Shown piece after piece: positions 24,481 to 39,699 of a DNA stretch of 64,000 bases; position 1 is the first letter of the stretch, and each line of letters starts with the position of its first letter. The stretch covers positions 14,264,275-14,328,274 of the forward strand of contig OX104123.1 in the NCBI GenBank assembly GCA_944474755.1, given 5' to 3'. Source of the DNA: Limnoperna fortunei. Its lineage: Eukaryota; Mollusca; Bivalvia; Mytilida; Modiolidae. Under the pieces are notes generated by a model, which did no database searches, was not told the DNA's origin, and saw nothing but the letters and a program-made list of their open reading frames with translations. Both the position numbers and the translations under genes were made by a program.

Positions 24481-27400
24481 CTTCCTTTTTTTTTCCGCCA
24501 CATTTTCAAAACAGTCCATAAAAAAGGGTTCGCGACATATCATTTTGATCTTTCAAACCAAGTATCGTACTCTTAAGACCTGTTCAGATTTGACCCTGCG
24601 ACACCGAAAACTTTTTCTTTACAGAGTTATCTGCCCAAACACCGAAAACCTTGTTATCAGGTTAACTCAGAAACTATAAAATTTAGAGAAAAACTGAAAA
24701 GTGAGAAATGTTAAGGAACTTTTGAGACAACTTTGTGCCATAATTTGGCCAAAAAATTTTGTCGAGCGAAGGCGAGCGGTATACCTTGAATGTTTCAATG
24801 ACTCCGGTCATCACCAAAACTCACAAACTGGAAGTCGAAAACACCTTGGGTCTTCACCATTTGTTGTCCTGTGATATTACCTTCAAGAAAATCTCAAGGT
24901 CAAAGTTCAGATATGACCTCGACCTTAGGCCTCCAATCTTGTTATCATAACAACTCGAAAACTGTAAAAGATAGAAGCAGACAATAAATTGGAAAAATAC
25001 TCCTCTCATTGAGACCTACATTTGGTCTTCTATGTCAAAAATTGTTCAATGAACCATTTAGGAGTTATTGCCCTTGACAGGTTTCGGCTAAATATTGTTT
25101 TCAATATTACTCAAATACCATACAAAATTGAAGCAGACAATATATAAGAAAAATGTTCCTCTCATTGAGACCTACATTTGGTCTTTTATGTCAAAAATTG
25201 TTCAATGAACCGTTTAGGAGTTATTGCCCTTGACAGGTTTTGGCTAAATTTTGTTTTCAATATTACTCAAAAACTATACAAAATTGAAGCAGACAATATA
25301 TGAGAAAAATGTTCCTCTCATTGAGATCTACATTTGATATAAATAGTTGAAAACTGTGCGACAAACCGTTTTCGAGGTTATGGCCCTTGACTGGTTTCGG
25401 CTAACTTTTATTTTCAATATAACTCTAAAACCATACAAAATTGAAGCAGACAATATATGAGAAAAATGTTCCTCTCGTTGAGATCTACATTTGATATATA
25501 GTGTCGAAAACTGTGTGACAAACAGTTTTCCAGGTTATGGCCCTTGACACGTATATGCTAAATTTTGTCGAGACCTTCATTTGGTACATTTGAACCAAAG
25601 GTGTGCGATGAACCGTTTTCGAGTAACAGCCCTTGACATGTGTGAGTTATTCCGTTTTTTGGTTAAAACTTGAAAACGGTTAGAGATAATATAGTTAACA
25701 TGGTCATATGTCGTGTGCGAAGAATCTGCCTAGCTTTTTGACCAAAGCTCATGAATATAAAGGAAAACATGCATCACGATAAAAAAAATACACATCTTTG
25801 CTGCAATTAATCAGACCTGTCCAGACACTAAGAAGTGTTACAATATATAAAACGTAACACATAACCAGTATCTAGAGAGTATCTTATATCTTCGAGCTCA
25901 TTTGATATGGACCTGATAAGACTTGTCGAGCGAAAAAAAACAACTAAGAATTAATATGTATCAAGATTAGTACTTTTTGGCTTAGAAAGGGGTAATCATA
26001 TGAGACTTAAAAATTTTCAATGATGGACATTTCAAAATGGCTTAAACACTAATTTCAAATTTTAAGTACATACTACATGTACTTTTTGTAACATAAAAAA
26101 CTAACTTTTGGCAAAAATTGATAAAATCATGAACATTGAGTGAGTTCCTACAATGCGTAATTATGTGTCGAGTGAAGAAAACATGCACTTTGTTACAAAA
26201 TTTCTGTATTAAACAAAAATTGATAAAATAATGAACATTGAGCCAGTTCCTACAATGCGTAATTATGTGTCGAGTGAAGAAAACATGCACTTTGTTGCAA
26301 AATTGCTGTATTAAACCAAATGTGATAATTATTAAAATGATTGAAATGATGTTAACTTGAACATATATACAGAAATTAGCAATTTAAGTGCAATTACTTT
26401 AAAAATGGTACACTATATTCTTAGATTTTCATGAAAAAATGTTCAACACTGTGACAATAGCCTAAATCGACACTTTTAATCCAAAGTTAAAACAAAACCT
26501 TTTGATTTCTACAAGTTTCCCTCTTTTCCTTATTGTTTAATTATTAAATTTAAAATATGTAAAGCTGTTGTGTCCCATTTTAGTGTGTTTCTCCATTAAA
26601 AATGAGTACAAAGTTATTTCTGAATCATAATAATAATATTGTATGGAGACAATCAATTAAAAATACCAAGATGTATGACAAAATAAGTTTTGCATAAAAT
26701 GTTATGTAGTTTGGTCTACTTTCATCATGTTCATAGTGTACATTTTTTCAATATACATCATACATGACCAAAGTTAACACTAAATTTAATCAACTTACTT
26801 TGTTAGGTAAAAAGAAGATATTTTCCGTTTAGAATGTGGATTTCAGTCTAAAAACGTATTTCCTCAAAGTATGCTAGTCAATAAATCCTCCAAATCCCAG
26901 ATTGAAACACATGACCACCCCTCCCCCTTATTTGTAAATTTCGTCAGCTGTGATGTCCATTTCAGTTATCGTCAGTGAATCATAGTGTAAATCCTTTCTC
27001 AACAAGTTGTTCTAACTATCCGAACTGCATTTTACCTCACATTTGAATCAAATTGAAACAATTTCCGACGTGAATTTTTGTTTATTCGGTCGTCTGCTAC
27101 GTGACTCGTGTCCTTATTTTCCAGCGTGAAATTCCTATGAAATAATTTGAAAAATGTCTTTAAATGATCGATCTGAAACAATAACAAATTGAAACAATGC
27201 TCCGTTGATATTAATCCGTGTCGTCCTGAATTAAACAATCACTGAGATTACAGATCGTGCATCATGTCATATATAGGTCCGTTCAGACCATCGTAACTCC
27301 CTAGAATGATAAAATAAAACTATCTCCGTGATATTATATAACAATGTCACGTGACTCCAGCCAGTTCTGTTCTTTGCCTTTTACCATAAATCTCTTTCTC

Positions 27401-27850
27401 TTCCCCTACAAGTCAAGAAAAGTCATTAAAATACCAAACATATAGTTAAAAACAGAAAAGTAAACAAACAAACAAATAAACAAAAAAACTGGTTCCCGGT
27501 TTTTATATAATCATAGTTGCATATAAAACTATGAACCCAAAAAGGGCCCAACTCTCCACCCAGGGACAGCATGTCAAAAACAATAAATCATGCTGGCCCT
27601 GGGGTGGAGGGGCCGGGCCCTTTTTTTTCCTTCAATTTTGTAATAAGAACGTTCTAGAAACAATGGAATAGAAACCCCCCGGGGAGGCGGGGGGGGGGGG
27701 GGGTATACGGGTATATTACGATGTAAAATGATAGATTTTCACCCTCTGGGACCTCTTGTTTAACGTTTAACGCCAGTTTTTCCTATAGAAACGATAACGA
27801 GGGAAAGACCTTCCTGTGCATTTGTTCTACTGAACAAATGTCCTTTTATT
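24481..27850 (+). repeat. Array unit 9, type A, second half of a B-A dimer
   Basis: The 3370-bp body has no modules in front. The heat-shock element is at 27647-27659. Confidence 0.9.
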
Positions 27851-28092
27851 AAGGTCTTTCCCACTTCCAGTGGGAAGACCTTACTGTATTTCTTCTGATT
27901 ATTATTATTATTAAGGTCTTTCCCACTTCCAGTGGGAAGACCTTATTGTATTTCTTCTGATTATTATTAAGGTCTTTCCCACTTCCAGTGGGAAGACCTT
28001 ACTGTATTTCTTATGATTATTAAGGTCTTTCCCACTTCCAGTGGGAAGACCTTACTGTATTTCTTATGATTATTATTATTATTATTATTATT
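27851..28092 (+). repeat. Palindromic module cluster (four modules)
   Basis: It is 242 bp long, the same size and layout as the cluster at 3528. Confidence 0.9.
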
Positions 28093-31000
28093 CTTCCTTT
28101 TTTTTTCCGCCACATTTTCAAAACAGTCCATAAAAAAGGGTTCGCGACATATCATTTTGATCTTTCAAACCAAGTATCGTACTCTTAAGACCTGTTCAGA
28201 TTTGACCCTGCGACACCGAAAACTTTTTCTTTACAGAGTTATCTGCCCAAACACCGAAAACCTTGTTATCAGGTTAACTCAGAAACTATAAAATTTAGAG
28301 AAAAACTGAAAAGTGAGAAATGTTAAGGAACTTTTGAGACAACTTTGTGCCATAATTTGGCCAAAAAATTTTGTCGAGCGAAGGCGAGCGGTATACCTTG
28401 AATGTTTCAATGACTCCGGTCATCACCAAAACTCACAAACTGGAAGTCGAAAACACCTTGGGTCTTCACCATTTGTTGTCCTGTGATATTACCTTCAAGA
28501 AAATCTCAAGGTCAAAGTTCAGATATGACCTCGACCTTAGGCCTCCAATCTTGTTATCATAACAACTCGAAAACTGTAAAAGATAGAAGCAGACAATAAA
28601 TTGGAAAAATACTCCTCTCATTGAGACCTACATTTGGTCTTCTATGTCAAAAATTGTTCAATGAACCATTTAGGAGTTATTGCCCTTGACAGGTTTCGGC
28701 TAAATATTGTTTTCAATATTACTCAAATACCATACAAAATTGAAGCAGACAATATATAAGAAAAATGTTCCTCTCATTGAGACCTACATTTGGTCTTTTA
28801 TGTCAAAAATTGTTCAATGAACCGTTTAGGAGTTATTGCCCTTGACAGGTTTTGGCTAAATTTTGTTTTCAATATTACTCAAAAACTATACAAAATTGAA
28901 GCAGACAATATATGAGAAAAATGTTCCTCTCATTGAGATCTACATTTGATATAAATAGTTGAAAACTGTGCGACAAACCGTTTTCGAGGTTATGGCCCTT
29001 GACTGGTTTCGGCTAACTTTTATTTTCAATATAACTCTAAAACCATACAAAATTGAAGCAGACAATATATGAGAAAAATGTTCCTCTCGTTGAGATCTAC
29101 ATTTGATATATAGTGTCGAAAACTGTGTGACAAACAGTTTTCCAGGTTATGGCCCTTGACACGTATATGCTAAATTTTGTCGAGACCTTCATTTGGTACA
29201 TTTGAACCAAAGGTGTGCGATGAACCGTTTTCGAGTAACAGCCCTTGACATGTGTGAGTTATTCCGTTTTTTGGTTAAAACTTGAAAACGGTTAGAGATA
29301 ATATAGTTAACATGGTCATATGTCGTGTGCGAAGAATCTGCCTAGCTTTTTGACCAAAGCTCATGAATATAAAGGAAAACATGCATCACGATAAAAAAAA
29401 TACACATCTTTGCTGCAATTAATCAGACCTGTCCAGACACTAAGAAGTGTTACAATATATAAAACGTAACACATAACCAGTATCTAGAGAGTATCTTATA
29501 TCTTCGAGCTCATTTGATATGGACCTGATAAGACTTGTCGAGCGAAAAAAAACAACTAAGAATTAATATGTATCAAGATTAGTACTTTTTGGCTTAGAAA
29601 GGGGTAATCATATGAGACTTAAAAATTTTCAATGATGGACATTTCAAAATGGCTTAAACACTAATTTCAAATTTTAAGTACATACTACATGTACTTTTTG
29701 TAACATAAAAAACTAACTTTTGGCAAAAATTGATAAAATCATGAACATTGAGTGAGTTCCTACAATGCGTAATTATGTGTCGAGTGAAGAAAACATGCAC
29801 TTTGTTACAAAATTTCTGTATTAAACAAAAATTGATAAAATAATGAACATTGAGCCAGTTCCTACAATGCGTAATTATGTGTCGAGTGAAGAAAACATGC
29901 ACTTTGTTGCAAAATTGCTGTATTAAACCAAATGTGATAATTATTAAAATGATTGAAATGATGTTAACTTGAACATATATACAGAAATTAGCAATTTAAG
30001 TGCAATTACTTTAAAAATGGTACACTATATTCTTAGATTTTCATGAAAAAATGTTCAACACTGTGACAATAGCCTAAATCGACACTTTTAATCCAAAGTT
30101 AAAACAAAACCTTTTGATTTCTACAAGTTTCCCTCTTTTCCTTATTGTTTAATTATTAAATTTAAAATATGTAAAGCTGTTGTGTCCCATTTTAGTGTGT
30201 TTCTCCATTAAAAATGAGTACAAAGTTATTTCTGAATCATAATAATAATATTGTATGGAGACAATCAATTAAAAATACCAAGATGTATGACAAAATAAGT
30301 TTTGCATAAAATGTTATGTAGTTTGGTCTACTTTCATCATGTTCATAGTGTACATTTTTTCAATATACATCATACATGACCAAAGTTAACACTAAATTTA
30401 ATCAACTTACTTTGTTAGGTAAAAAGAAGATATTTTCCGTTTAGAATGTGGATTTCAGTCTAAAAACGTATTTCCTCAAAGTATGCTAGTCAATAAATCC
30501 TCCAAATCCCAGATTGAAACACATGACCACCCCTCCCCCTTATTTGTAAATTTCGTCAGCTGTGATGTCCATTTCAGTTATCGTCAGTGAATCATAGTGT
30601 AAATCCTTTCTCAACAAGTTGTTCTAACTATCCGAACTGCATTTTACCTCACATTTGAATCAAATTGAAACAATTTCCGACGTGAATTTTTGTTTATTCG
30701 GTCGTCTGCTACGTGACTCGTGTCCTTATTTTCCAGCGTGAAATTCCTATGAAATAATTTGAAAAATGTCTTTAAATGATCGATCTGAAACAATAACAAA
30801 TTGAAACAATGCTCCGTTGATATTAATCCGTGTCGTCCTGAATTAAACAATCACTGAGATTACAGATCGTGCATCATGTCATATATAGGTCCGTTCAGAC
30901 CATCGTAACTCCCTAGAATGATAAAATAAAACTATCTCCGTGATATTATATAACAATGTCACGTGACTCCAGCCAGTTCTGTTCTTTGCCTTTTACCATA

Positions 31001-31463
31001 AATCTCTTTCTCTTCCCCTACAAGTCAAGAAAAGTCATTAAAATACCAAACATATAGTTAAAAACAGAAAAGTAAACAAACAAACAAATAAACAAAAAAA
31101 CTGGTTCCCGGTTTTTATATAATCATAGTTGCATATAAAACTATGAACCCAAAAAGGGCCCAACTCTCCACCCAGGGACAGCATGTCAAAAACAATAAAT
31201 CATGCTGGCCCTGGGGTGGAGGGGCCGGGCCCTTTTTTTTCCTTCAATTTTGTAATAAGAACGTTCTAGAAACAATGGAATAGAAACCCCCCGGGGAGGC
31301 GGGGGGGGGGGGGGGGTATACGGGTATATTACGATGTAAAATGATAGATTTTCACCCTCTGGGACCTCTTGTTTAACGTTTAACGCCAGTTTTTCCTATA
31401 GAAACGATAACGAGGGAAAGACCTTCCTGTGCATTTGTTCTACTGAACAAATGTCCTTTTATT
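28093..31463 (+). repeat. Array unit 10, type A
   Basis: The 3371-bp body has a 16-G run. The heat-shock element is at 31259-31271. Confidence 0.9.
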
Positions 31464-31752
31464 AAGGTCTTTCCCACTTCCAGTGGGAAGACCTTACTGT
31501 ATTTCTTCTGATTATTATTATTATTAAGGTCTTTCCCACTTCCAGTGGGAAGACCTTATTGTATTTCTTCTGATTATTATTAAGGTCTTTCCCACTTCCA
31601 GTGGGAAGACCTTACTGTATTTCTTATGATTATTAAGGTCTTTCCCACTTCCAGTGGGAAGACCTTACTGTATTTCTTATGATTATTATTATTAAGGTCT
31701 TTCCCACTTCCAGTGGGAAGACCTTACTGTATTTCTTCTGATTATTATTATT
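31464..31752 (+). repeat. Palindromic module cluster (five modules)
   Basis: It is 289 bp long, matching the cluster at 7140, and it again precedes a type B body. Confidence 0.9.
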
Positions 31753-34700
31753 CTTATTTTTTTTTCTTCCGCCAAGTCTGTAGAAAAGACTTCGCGACAT
31801 ATCACTTTCATCTTTTATACCAAGTATCGTACACTTAAACCCTGATTGGAATTCACCCTGCGACACCGAAAACTTTTTCTTTACAGAGTTATCTGCCCAA
31901 ACACCGAATACCTTGTTATCAGAACAACTCAGAAACTATAAAATTTAGAGAAAAACTGAAAAGTGAGAAATGTTAAGGAACTTTTGAGACAACTTTGTGC
32001 CATAATTTGACCAAAAAATTTTGTCGAGCGAAGGCGAGCGGTATACCTTGAATGTTTCAATGACTCCGGTTATCACCAAAACTCACAAATCGGAAGTCGA
32101 AAATGCCTTGGGTGATCACCATTTGTTGTCCTGTGACATGACCTTAAAGAAAATCTCAAGGTCAAAGTTCAGATATGACCTCGACCTTAGGTCTCGAATC
32201 TTGTTATCATAATAACTCGAAAACTGTAAAAGATAGAAGCAGACAATAAATTGGAAAAATACTCCTCTCATTGAGACCTACATTTGGTCTTTTATGTCAA
32301 AAATTGTTCAATGAACCATTTAGGAGTTATTGCCCTTGACAGGTTTCGGCTAAATTTTGTTTTCAATATTACTCAAAAACCATACAAAATTGAAGCAGAC
32401 AATATATGAGAAAAATGTTCCTCTCATTGAGATCTACATTTGATATAAATAGTTGAAAACTGTGCGACAAACCGTTTTCGAGGTTATGGCCCTTGACTGG
32501 TTTCGGCTAACTTTTATTTTCAATATAACTCAAAAACCATACAAAATTGAAGCAGACAATATATGAGAAAAATGTTCCTCTCATTGAGATCTACATTTGA
32601 TATAAATAGTTGAAAACTGTGCGACAAACCGTTTTCGAGGTTATGGCCCTTGACTGGTTTCGGCTAACTTTTATTTTCAATATAACTCAAAAACCATACA
32701 AAATTGAAGCAGACAATATATGAGAAAAATGTTCCTCCCATTGAGATCTACATTTGATATAATAGTTGAAAACTGTGCGACAAACCGTTTTCGAGGTTAT
32801 GGCCCTTGACTGGTTTCGGCTAACTTTTATTTTCAATATAACTCAAAAACCATACAAAATTGAAGCAGACAATATATGAGAAAAATGTTCCTCCCATTGA
32901 GATCTACATTTGATATAATAGTTGAAAACTGTGCGACAAACCGTTTTCGAGGTTATGGCCCTTGACTGGTTTCGGCTAACTTTTATTTTCAATATAACTC
33001 AAAAACCATACAAAATTGAAGCAGACAATATATGAGAAAAATGTTCCTCTCATTGAGATCTACATTTGATATAAATAGTTGAAAACTGTGCGACAAACCG
33101 TTTTCCAGGTTATGGCCCTTGACACGTATGTGCTAAATTTTGTTGAGACCTTCATTTGGTACATTTGAACTGAAGGTGTGCGATGAACCGTTTTCGAGTA
33201 ACAGCCCTTGACATGTTTGAGTTATTCGGTTTTTTTGGTTAAAACTTGAAAACGGTTAGAGATAATATAGTAAATATGTATATTTAAAGTAATCATCTCT
33301 TCAAGACCTTCATTTAGTATATTGTAACTGAAACTGTTATATGAACCGTATTCGAGTTATCAGCCTTGACACATTTCTGTTATTCGGTTTTTGACTTTAA
33401 CTTGAAAACGGTTAGAGATAATATAGTTAACATGGTCATATGTCGTGTGCGAAGAATCTGCCTAGCTTTTTGACCAAAGCTCATGAATATTAAGGAAAAC
33501 ATACATCACGATAAAAAAAAATACACATCTTTGCTGCAATTAATCAGACCTGTCCAGACACTAAGAAGTGTTACAATATATAAAACGTAACACATAACCA
33601 GTATCTAGAGAGTATCTTATATCTTCGAGCTCATTTGATATGGACCTGATAAGACTTGTCGAGCGAAAAAAAAAAAAACTAAGAATTAATATGTATCAAG
33701 ATATTAGTACTTTTTGGCTTAGAAAGGGGTAATCATATGAGACTTAAAATTTTTCAATGATGGACATTTCAAAATGGCTTAAACACTAATTTCAAATTTT
33801 AAGTACATACTACATGTACTTTTTGTAACATAAAAAACTAACTTTTGGCAAAAATTGATAAAATCATGAACATTGAGTGAGTTCCTACAATGCGTAATTA
33901 TGTGTCGAGTGAAGAAAACATGCACTTTGTTACAAAATTGCTGTATTAAACAAAAATTGATAAAATAATGAACATTGAGCGAGTTCCTACAATGCGTAAT
34001 TATGTGTCGAGTGAAGAAAACATGCACTTTGTTGCAAAATTGCTGTATTAAACCAAATGTGATAATTATTAAAATGATTGAAATGATGTTAACTTGAACA
34101 TATATACAGAAATTAGCAATTTAAGTGCAATTACTTTAAAAATGGTACACTATATTCTTAGATTTTCATGAAAAAATGTTCAACACTGTGACAATAGCCT
34201 AAATCGACACTTTTAATCCAAAGTTAAAACAAAACCTTGTGATTTCTACAAGTTTCCCTCTTTTCCTTATTGTTTAATTATTAAATTTAATATGTAAAGC
34301 TGTTGTGTCCCATTTTAGTGTGTTTCTCCATTAAAAATGAGTACACAGTTATTTCTGAATCATAATAATAATATTGTATGGAGACAATCAATTAAAAATA
34401 CCAAGATGTATGACAAAATAAGTTTTGCATAAAATGTTATGTAGTTTGGTCTACTTTCATCATGTTCATAGTGTACATTTTTTCAATATACATGACCAAA
34501 AGTTAACACTAAATTTAATCAACTTACTTTGTTAGGTAAAAAGAAGATATTTTCCGTTTAGAATGTGGATTTCAGTCTAAAAACGTATTTCCTCAAAGTA
34601 TGCGAGTCAATAAATCCTCCAAATCCCAGATTGAAACACATGACCACCCCTCCCCCTTATTTGTAAATTTCGTCAGCTGTGATGTCCATTTCAGTTATCG

Positions 34701-35579
34701 TCAGTGAATCATAGTGTAAATCCTTTCTCAACAAGTTGTTCTAACTATCCGAACTGCATTTTACCTCACATTTGAATCAAATTGAAACAATTTCCGACGT
34801 GAATTTTTGTTTATTCGGTCGTCTGCTACGTGACTCGTGTCCTTATTTCCAGCGTGAAATTCCTATGAAATAATTTGAAAAATGTCTTTAAATGATCGAT
34901 CTGAAACAATAACAAATTGAAACAATGCTCCGTTGATATTAATCCGTGTCGTCCTGAAATAAACAATCACTGAGATTACAGATCGTGCATCATGTCATAT
35001 ATATGTCCTTTCAGACCATCGTAACTCCCTAGAATGATAAAATAAAACTATCTCCGTGATATTATATAACAATGTCACGTGACTCCAGCTAGTTCTTTTC
35101 TTTGCCTTTTACCATAAATCTGTTTTTCTTCACCTGCAAGTCAAGAAAAGTCATTAAAATACCAAACATATAGTTAAAAACAGAAAAGTAAACAAACAAA
35201 CAAATAAACAAAAAAACTGGTTCCCGGTTTTTATATAATCATAGTTGCATATAAAACTATGAACCCAAAAAGGGCCCAACTCTCCACCCAGGGACAGCAT
35301 GTCAAAAACAATAAATCATGCTGGCCCTGGGGTGGAGGGGCCGGGCCCTTTTTTTTCCTTCAATTTTGTAATAAGAACGTTCTAGAAACAATGGAATAGA
35401 AACCCCCCGGGGAGGCGGGGGGGGGGGGGGGGTATACGGGTATATTACGATGTAAAATGATAGATTTTCACCCTCTGGGACCTCTTGTTTAACGTTTAAC
35501 GCCAGTTTTTCCTATAGAAACGATAACGAGGGAAAGACCTTCCTGTGCATTTGTTCTACTGAACAAATGTCCTTTTATT
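31753..35579 (+). repeat. Array unit 11, B body with A-type 3' end (chimera)
   Basis: The 3827-bp body is type B up to at least 35145: six core repeats, CCAGCTAGTTC, CTGTTTTTCTTCACCTGCAAG. From about 35160 it carries type A bases: ATACCAAAC, CCTGGGGTGG, TAATAAG before the heat-shock element (35375-35387), the GGGGAGGC leader and CTGGGACCTC. Unlike the other B units it is followed by a module cluster, as A units usually are. This looks like a recombinant or gene-converted copy. Confidence 0.85.
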
Positions 35580-35868
35580 AAGGTCTTTCCCACTTCCAGT
35601 GGGAAGACCTTACTGTATTTCTTCTGATTATTATTATTATTAAGGTCTTTCCCACTTCCAGTGGGAAGACCTTATTGTATTTCTTCTGATTATTATTAAG
35701 GTCTTTCCCACTTCCAGTGGGAAGACCTTACTGTATTTCTTATGATTATTAAGGTCTTTCCCACTTCCAGTGGGAAGACCTTACTGTATTTCTTATGATT
35801 ATTATTATTAAGGTCTTTCCCACTTCCAGTGGGAAGACCTTACTGTATTTCTTCTGATTATTATTATT
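35580..35868 (+). repeat. Palindromic module cluster (five modules)
   Basis: It is 289 bp long and lies between two B-type bodies, the only B-B junction in the array. Confidence 0.9.
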
Positions 35869-38800
35869 CTTATTTTTTTTTCTTCCGCCAAGTCTGTAGA
35901 AAAGACTTCGCGACATATCACTTTCATCTTTTATACCAAGTATCGTACACTTAAACCCTGATTGGAATTCACCCTGCGACACCGAAAACTTTTTCTTTAC
36001 AGAGTTATCTGCCCAAACACCGAATACCTTGTTATCAGAACAACTCAGAAACTATAAAATTTAGAGAAAAACTGAAAAGTGAGAAATGTTAAGGAACTTT
36101 TGAGACAACTTTGTGCCATAATTTGACCAAAAAATTTTGTCGAGCGAAGGCGAGCGGTATACCTTGAATGTTTCAATGACTCCGGTTATCACCAAAACTC
36201 ACAAATCGGAAGTCGAAAATGCCTTGGGTGATCACCATTTGTTGTCCTGTGACATGACCTTAAAGAAAATCTCAAGGTCAAAGTTCAGATATGACCTCGA
36301 CCTTAGGTCTCGAATCTTGTTATCATAATAACTCGAAAACTGTAAAAGATAGAAGCAGACAATAAATTGGAAAAATACTCCTCTCATTGAGACCTACATT
36401 TGGTCTTTTATGTCAAAAATTGTTCAATGAACCATTTAGGAGTTATTGCCCTTGACAGGTTTCGGCTAAATTTTGTTTTCAATATTACTCAAAAACCATA
36501 CAAAATTGAAGCAGACAATATATGAGAAAAATGTTCCTCTCATTGAGATCTACATTTGATATAAATAGTTGAAAACTGTGCGACAAACCGTTTTCGAGGT
36601 TATGGCCCTTGACTGGTTTCGGCTAACTTTTATTTTCAATATAACTCAAAAACCATACAAAATTGAAGCAGACAATATATGAGAAAAATGTTCCTCTCAT
36701 TGAGATCTACATTTGATATAAATAGTTGAAAACTGTGCGACAAACCGTTTTCGAGGTTATGGCCCTTGACTGGTTTCGGCTAACTTTTATTTTCAATATA
36801 ACTCAAAAACCATACAAAATTGAAGCAGACAATATATGAGAAAAATGTTCCTCCCATTGAGATCTACATTTGATATAATAGTTGAAAACTGTGCGACAAA
36901 CCGTTTTCGAGGTTATGGCCCTTGACTGGTTTCGGCTAACTTTTATTTTCAATATAACTCAAAAACCATACAAAATTGAAGCAGACAATATATGAGAAAA
37001 ATGTTCCTCCCATTGAGATCTACATTTGATATAATAGTTGAAAACTGTGCGACAAACCGTTTTCGAGGTTATGGCCCTTGACTGGTTTCGGCTAACTTTT
37101 ATTTTCAATATAACTCAAAAACCATACAAAATTGAAGCAGACAATATATGAGAAAAATGTTCCTCTCATTGAGATCTACATTTGATATAAATAGTTGAAA
37201 ACTGTGCGACAAACCGTTTTCCAGGTTATGGCCCTTGACACGTATGTGCTAAATTTTGTTGAGACCTTCATTTGGTACATTTGAACTGAAGGTGTGCGAT
37301 GAACCGTTTTCGAGTAACAGCCCTTGACATGTTTGAGTTATTCGGTTTTTTTGGTTAAAACTTGAAAACGGTTAGAGATAATATAGTAAATATGTATATT
37401 TAAAGTAATCATCTCTTCAAGACCTTCATTTAGTATATTGTAACTGAAACTGTTATATGAACCGTATTCGAGTTATCAGCCTTGACACATTTCTGTTATT
37501 CGGTTTTTGACTTTAACTTGAAAACGGTTAGAGATAATATAGTTAACATGGTCATATGTCGTGTGCGAAGAATCTGCCTAGCTTTTTGACCAAAGCTCAT
37601 GAATATTAAGGAAAACATACATCACGATAAAAAAAAATACACATCTTTGCTGCAATTAATCAGACCTGTCCAGACACTAAGAAGTGTTACAATATATAAA
37701 ACGTAACACATAACCAGTATCTAGAGAGTATCTTATATCTTCGAGCTCATTTGATATGGACCTGATAAGACTTGTCGAGCGAAAAAAAAAAAAACTAAGA
37801 ATTAATATGTATCAAGATATTAGTACTTTTTGGCTTAGAAAGGGGTAATCATATGAGACTTAAAATTTTTCAATGATGGACATTTCAAAATGGCTTAAAC
37901 ACTAATTTCAAATTTTAAGTACATACTACATGTACTTTTTGTAACATAAAAAACTAACTTTTGGCAAAAATTGATAAAATCATGAACATTGAGTGAGTTC
38001 CTACAATGCGTAATTATGTGTCGAGTGAAGAAAACATGCACTTTGTTACAAAATTGCTGTATTAAACAAAAATTGATAAAATAATGAACATTGAGCGAGT
38101 TCCTACAATGCGTAATTATGTGTCGAGTGAAGAAAACATGCACTTTGTTGCAAAATTGCTGTATTAAACCAAATGTGATAATTATTAAAATGATTGAAAT
38201 GATGTTAACTTGAACATATATACAGAAATTAGCAATTTAAGTGCAATTACTTTAAAAATGGTACACTATATTCTTAGATTTTCATGAAAAAATGTTCAAC
38301 ACTGTGACAATAGCCTAAATCGACACTTTTAATCCAAAGTTAAAACAAAACCTTGTGATTTCTACAAGTTTCCCTCTTTTCCTTATTGTTTAATTATTAA
38401 ATTTAATATGTAAAGCTGTTGTGTCCCATTTTAGTGTGTTTCTCCATTAAAAATGAGTACAAAGTTATTTCTGAATCATAATAATAATATTGTATGGAGA
38501 CAATCAATTAAAAATACCAAGATGTATGACAAAATAAGTTTTGCATAAAATGTTATGTAGTTTGGTCTACTTTCATCATGTTCATAGTGTACATTTTTTC
38601 AATATACATGACCAAAAGTTAACACTAAATTTAATCAACTTACTTTGTTAGGTAAAAAGAAGATATTTTCCGTTTAGAATGTGGATTTCAGTCTAAAAAC
38701 GTATTTCCTCAAAGTATGCGAGTCAATAAATCCTCCAAATCCCAGATTGAAACACATGACCACCCCTCCCCCTTATTTGTAAATTTCGTCAGCTGTGATG

Positions 38801-39699
38801 TCCATTTCAGTTATCGTCAGTGAATCATAGTGTAAATCCTTTCTCAACAAGTTGTTCTAACTATCCGAACTGCATTTTACCTCACATTTGAATCAAATTG
38901 AAACAATTTCCGACGTGAATTTTTGTTTATTCGGTCGTCTGCTACGTGACTCGTGTCCTTATTTCCAGCGTGAAATTCCTATGAAATAATTTGAAAAATG
39001 TCTTTAAATGATCGATCTGAAACAATAACAAATTGAAACAATGCTCCGTTGATATTAATCCGTGTCGTCCTGAAATAAACAATCACTGAGATTACAGATC
39101 GTGCATCATGTCATATATATGTCCTTTCAGACCATCGTAACTCCCTAGAATGATAAAATAAAACTATCTCCGTGATATTATATAAGAATGTCACGTGACT
39201 CCAGCTAGTTCTTTTCTTTGCCTTTTACCATAAATCTGTTTTTCTTCACCTGCAAGTCAAGAAAAGTCATTAAAATACGAAACATATAGTTAAAAACAGA
39301 AAAGTAAACAAACAAACAAATAAACAAAAAAACTGGTTCCCGGTTTTTATATAATCATAGTTGCATATAAAACTATGAACCCAAAAAGGGCCCAACTCTC
39401 CACCCAGGGACAGCATGTCAAAAACAATAAATCATGCTGGCCCTGGGATGGAGGGGCCGGGCCCTTTTTTTTTCTTCAATTTTGTAATTAGAACGTTCTA
39501 GAAACAATGGAATAGAAACCCGCCCGGGGGGGGGGGGGGGTATACGGGTATATTACGATTTAAAATGATAGATTTTCACCCTCTGGGGCCTCTTGTTTAA
39601 CGTTTAACGCCAGTTTTTCCTATAGAAAAGATAACGAGGGAAAGACCTTCCTGTGCATTTGTTCTACTGAACAAATGTCCTTTTATTATTATTATTATT
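35869..39699 (+). repeat. Array unit 12, type B
   Basis: The 3831-bp body is like units 3 and 8, with private changes near 38461 (A-like AAAGTTATTT), 39559 (ACGATTTAAAATG) and 39628 (GAAAAGATAACG). It runs directly into a type A unit. The heat-shock element is at 39491-39503. Confidence 0.9.
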
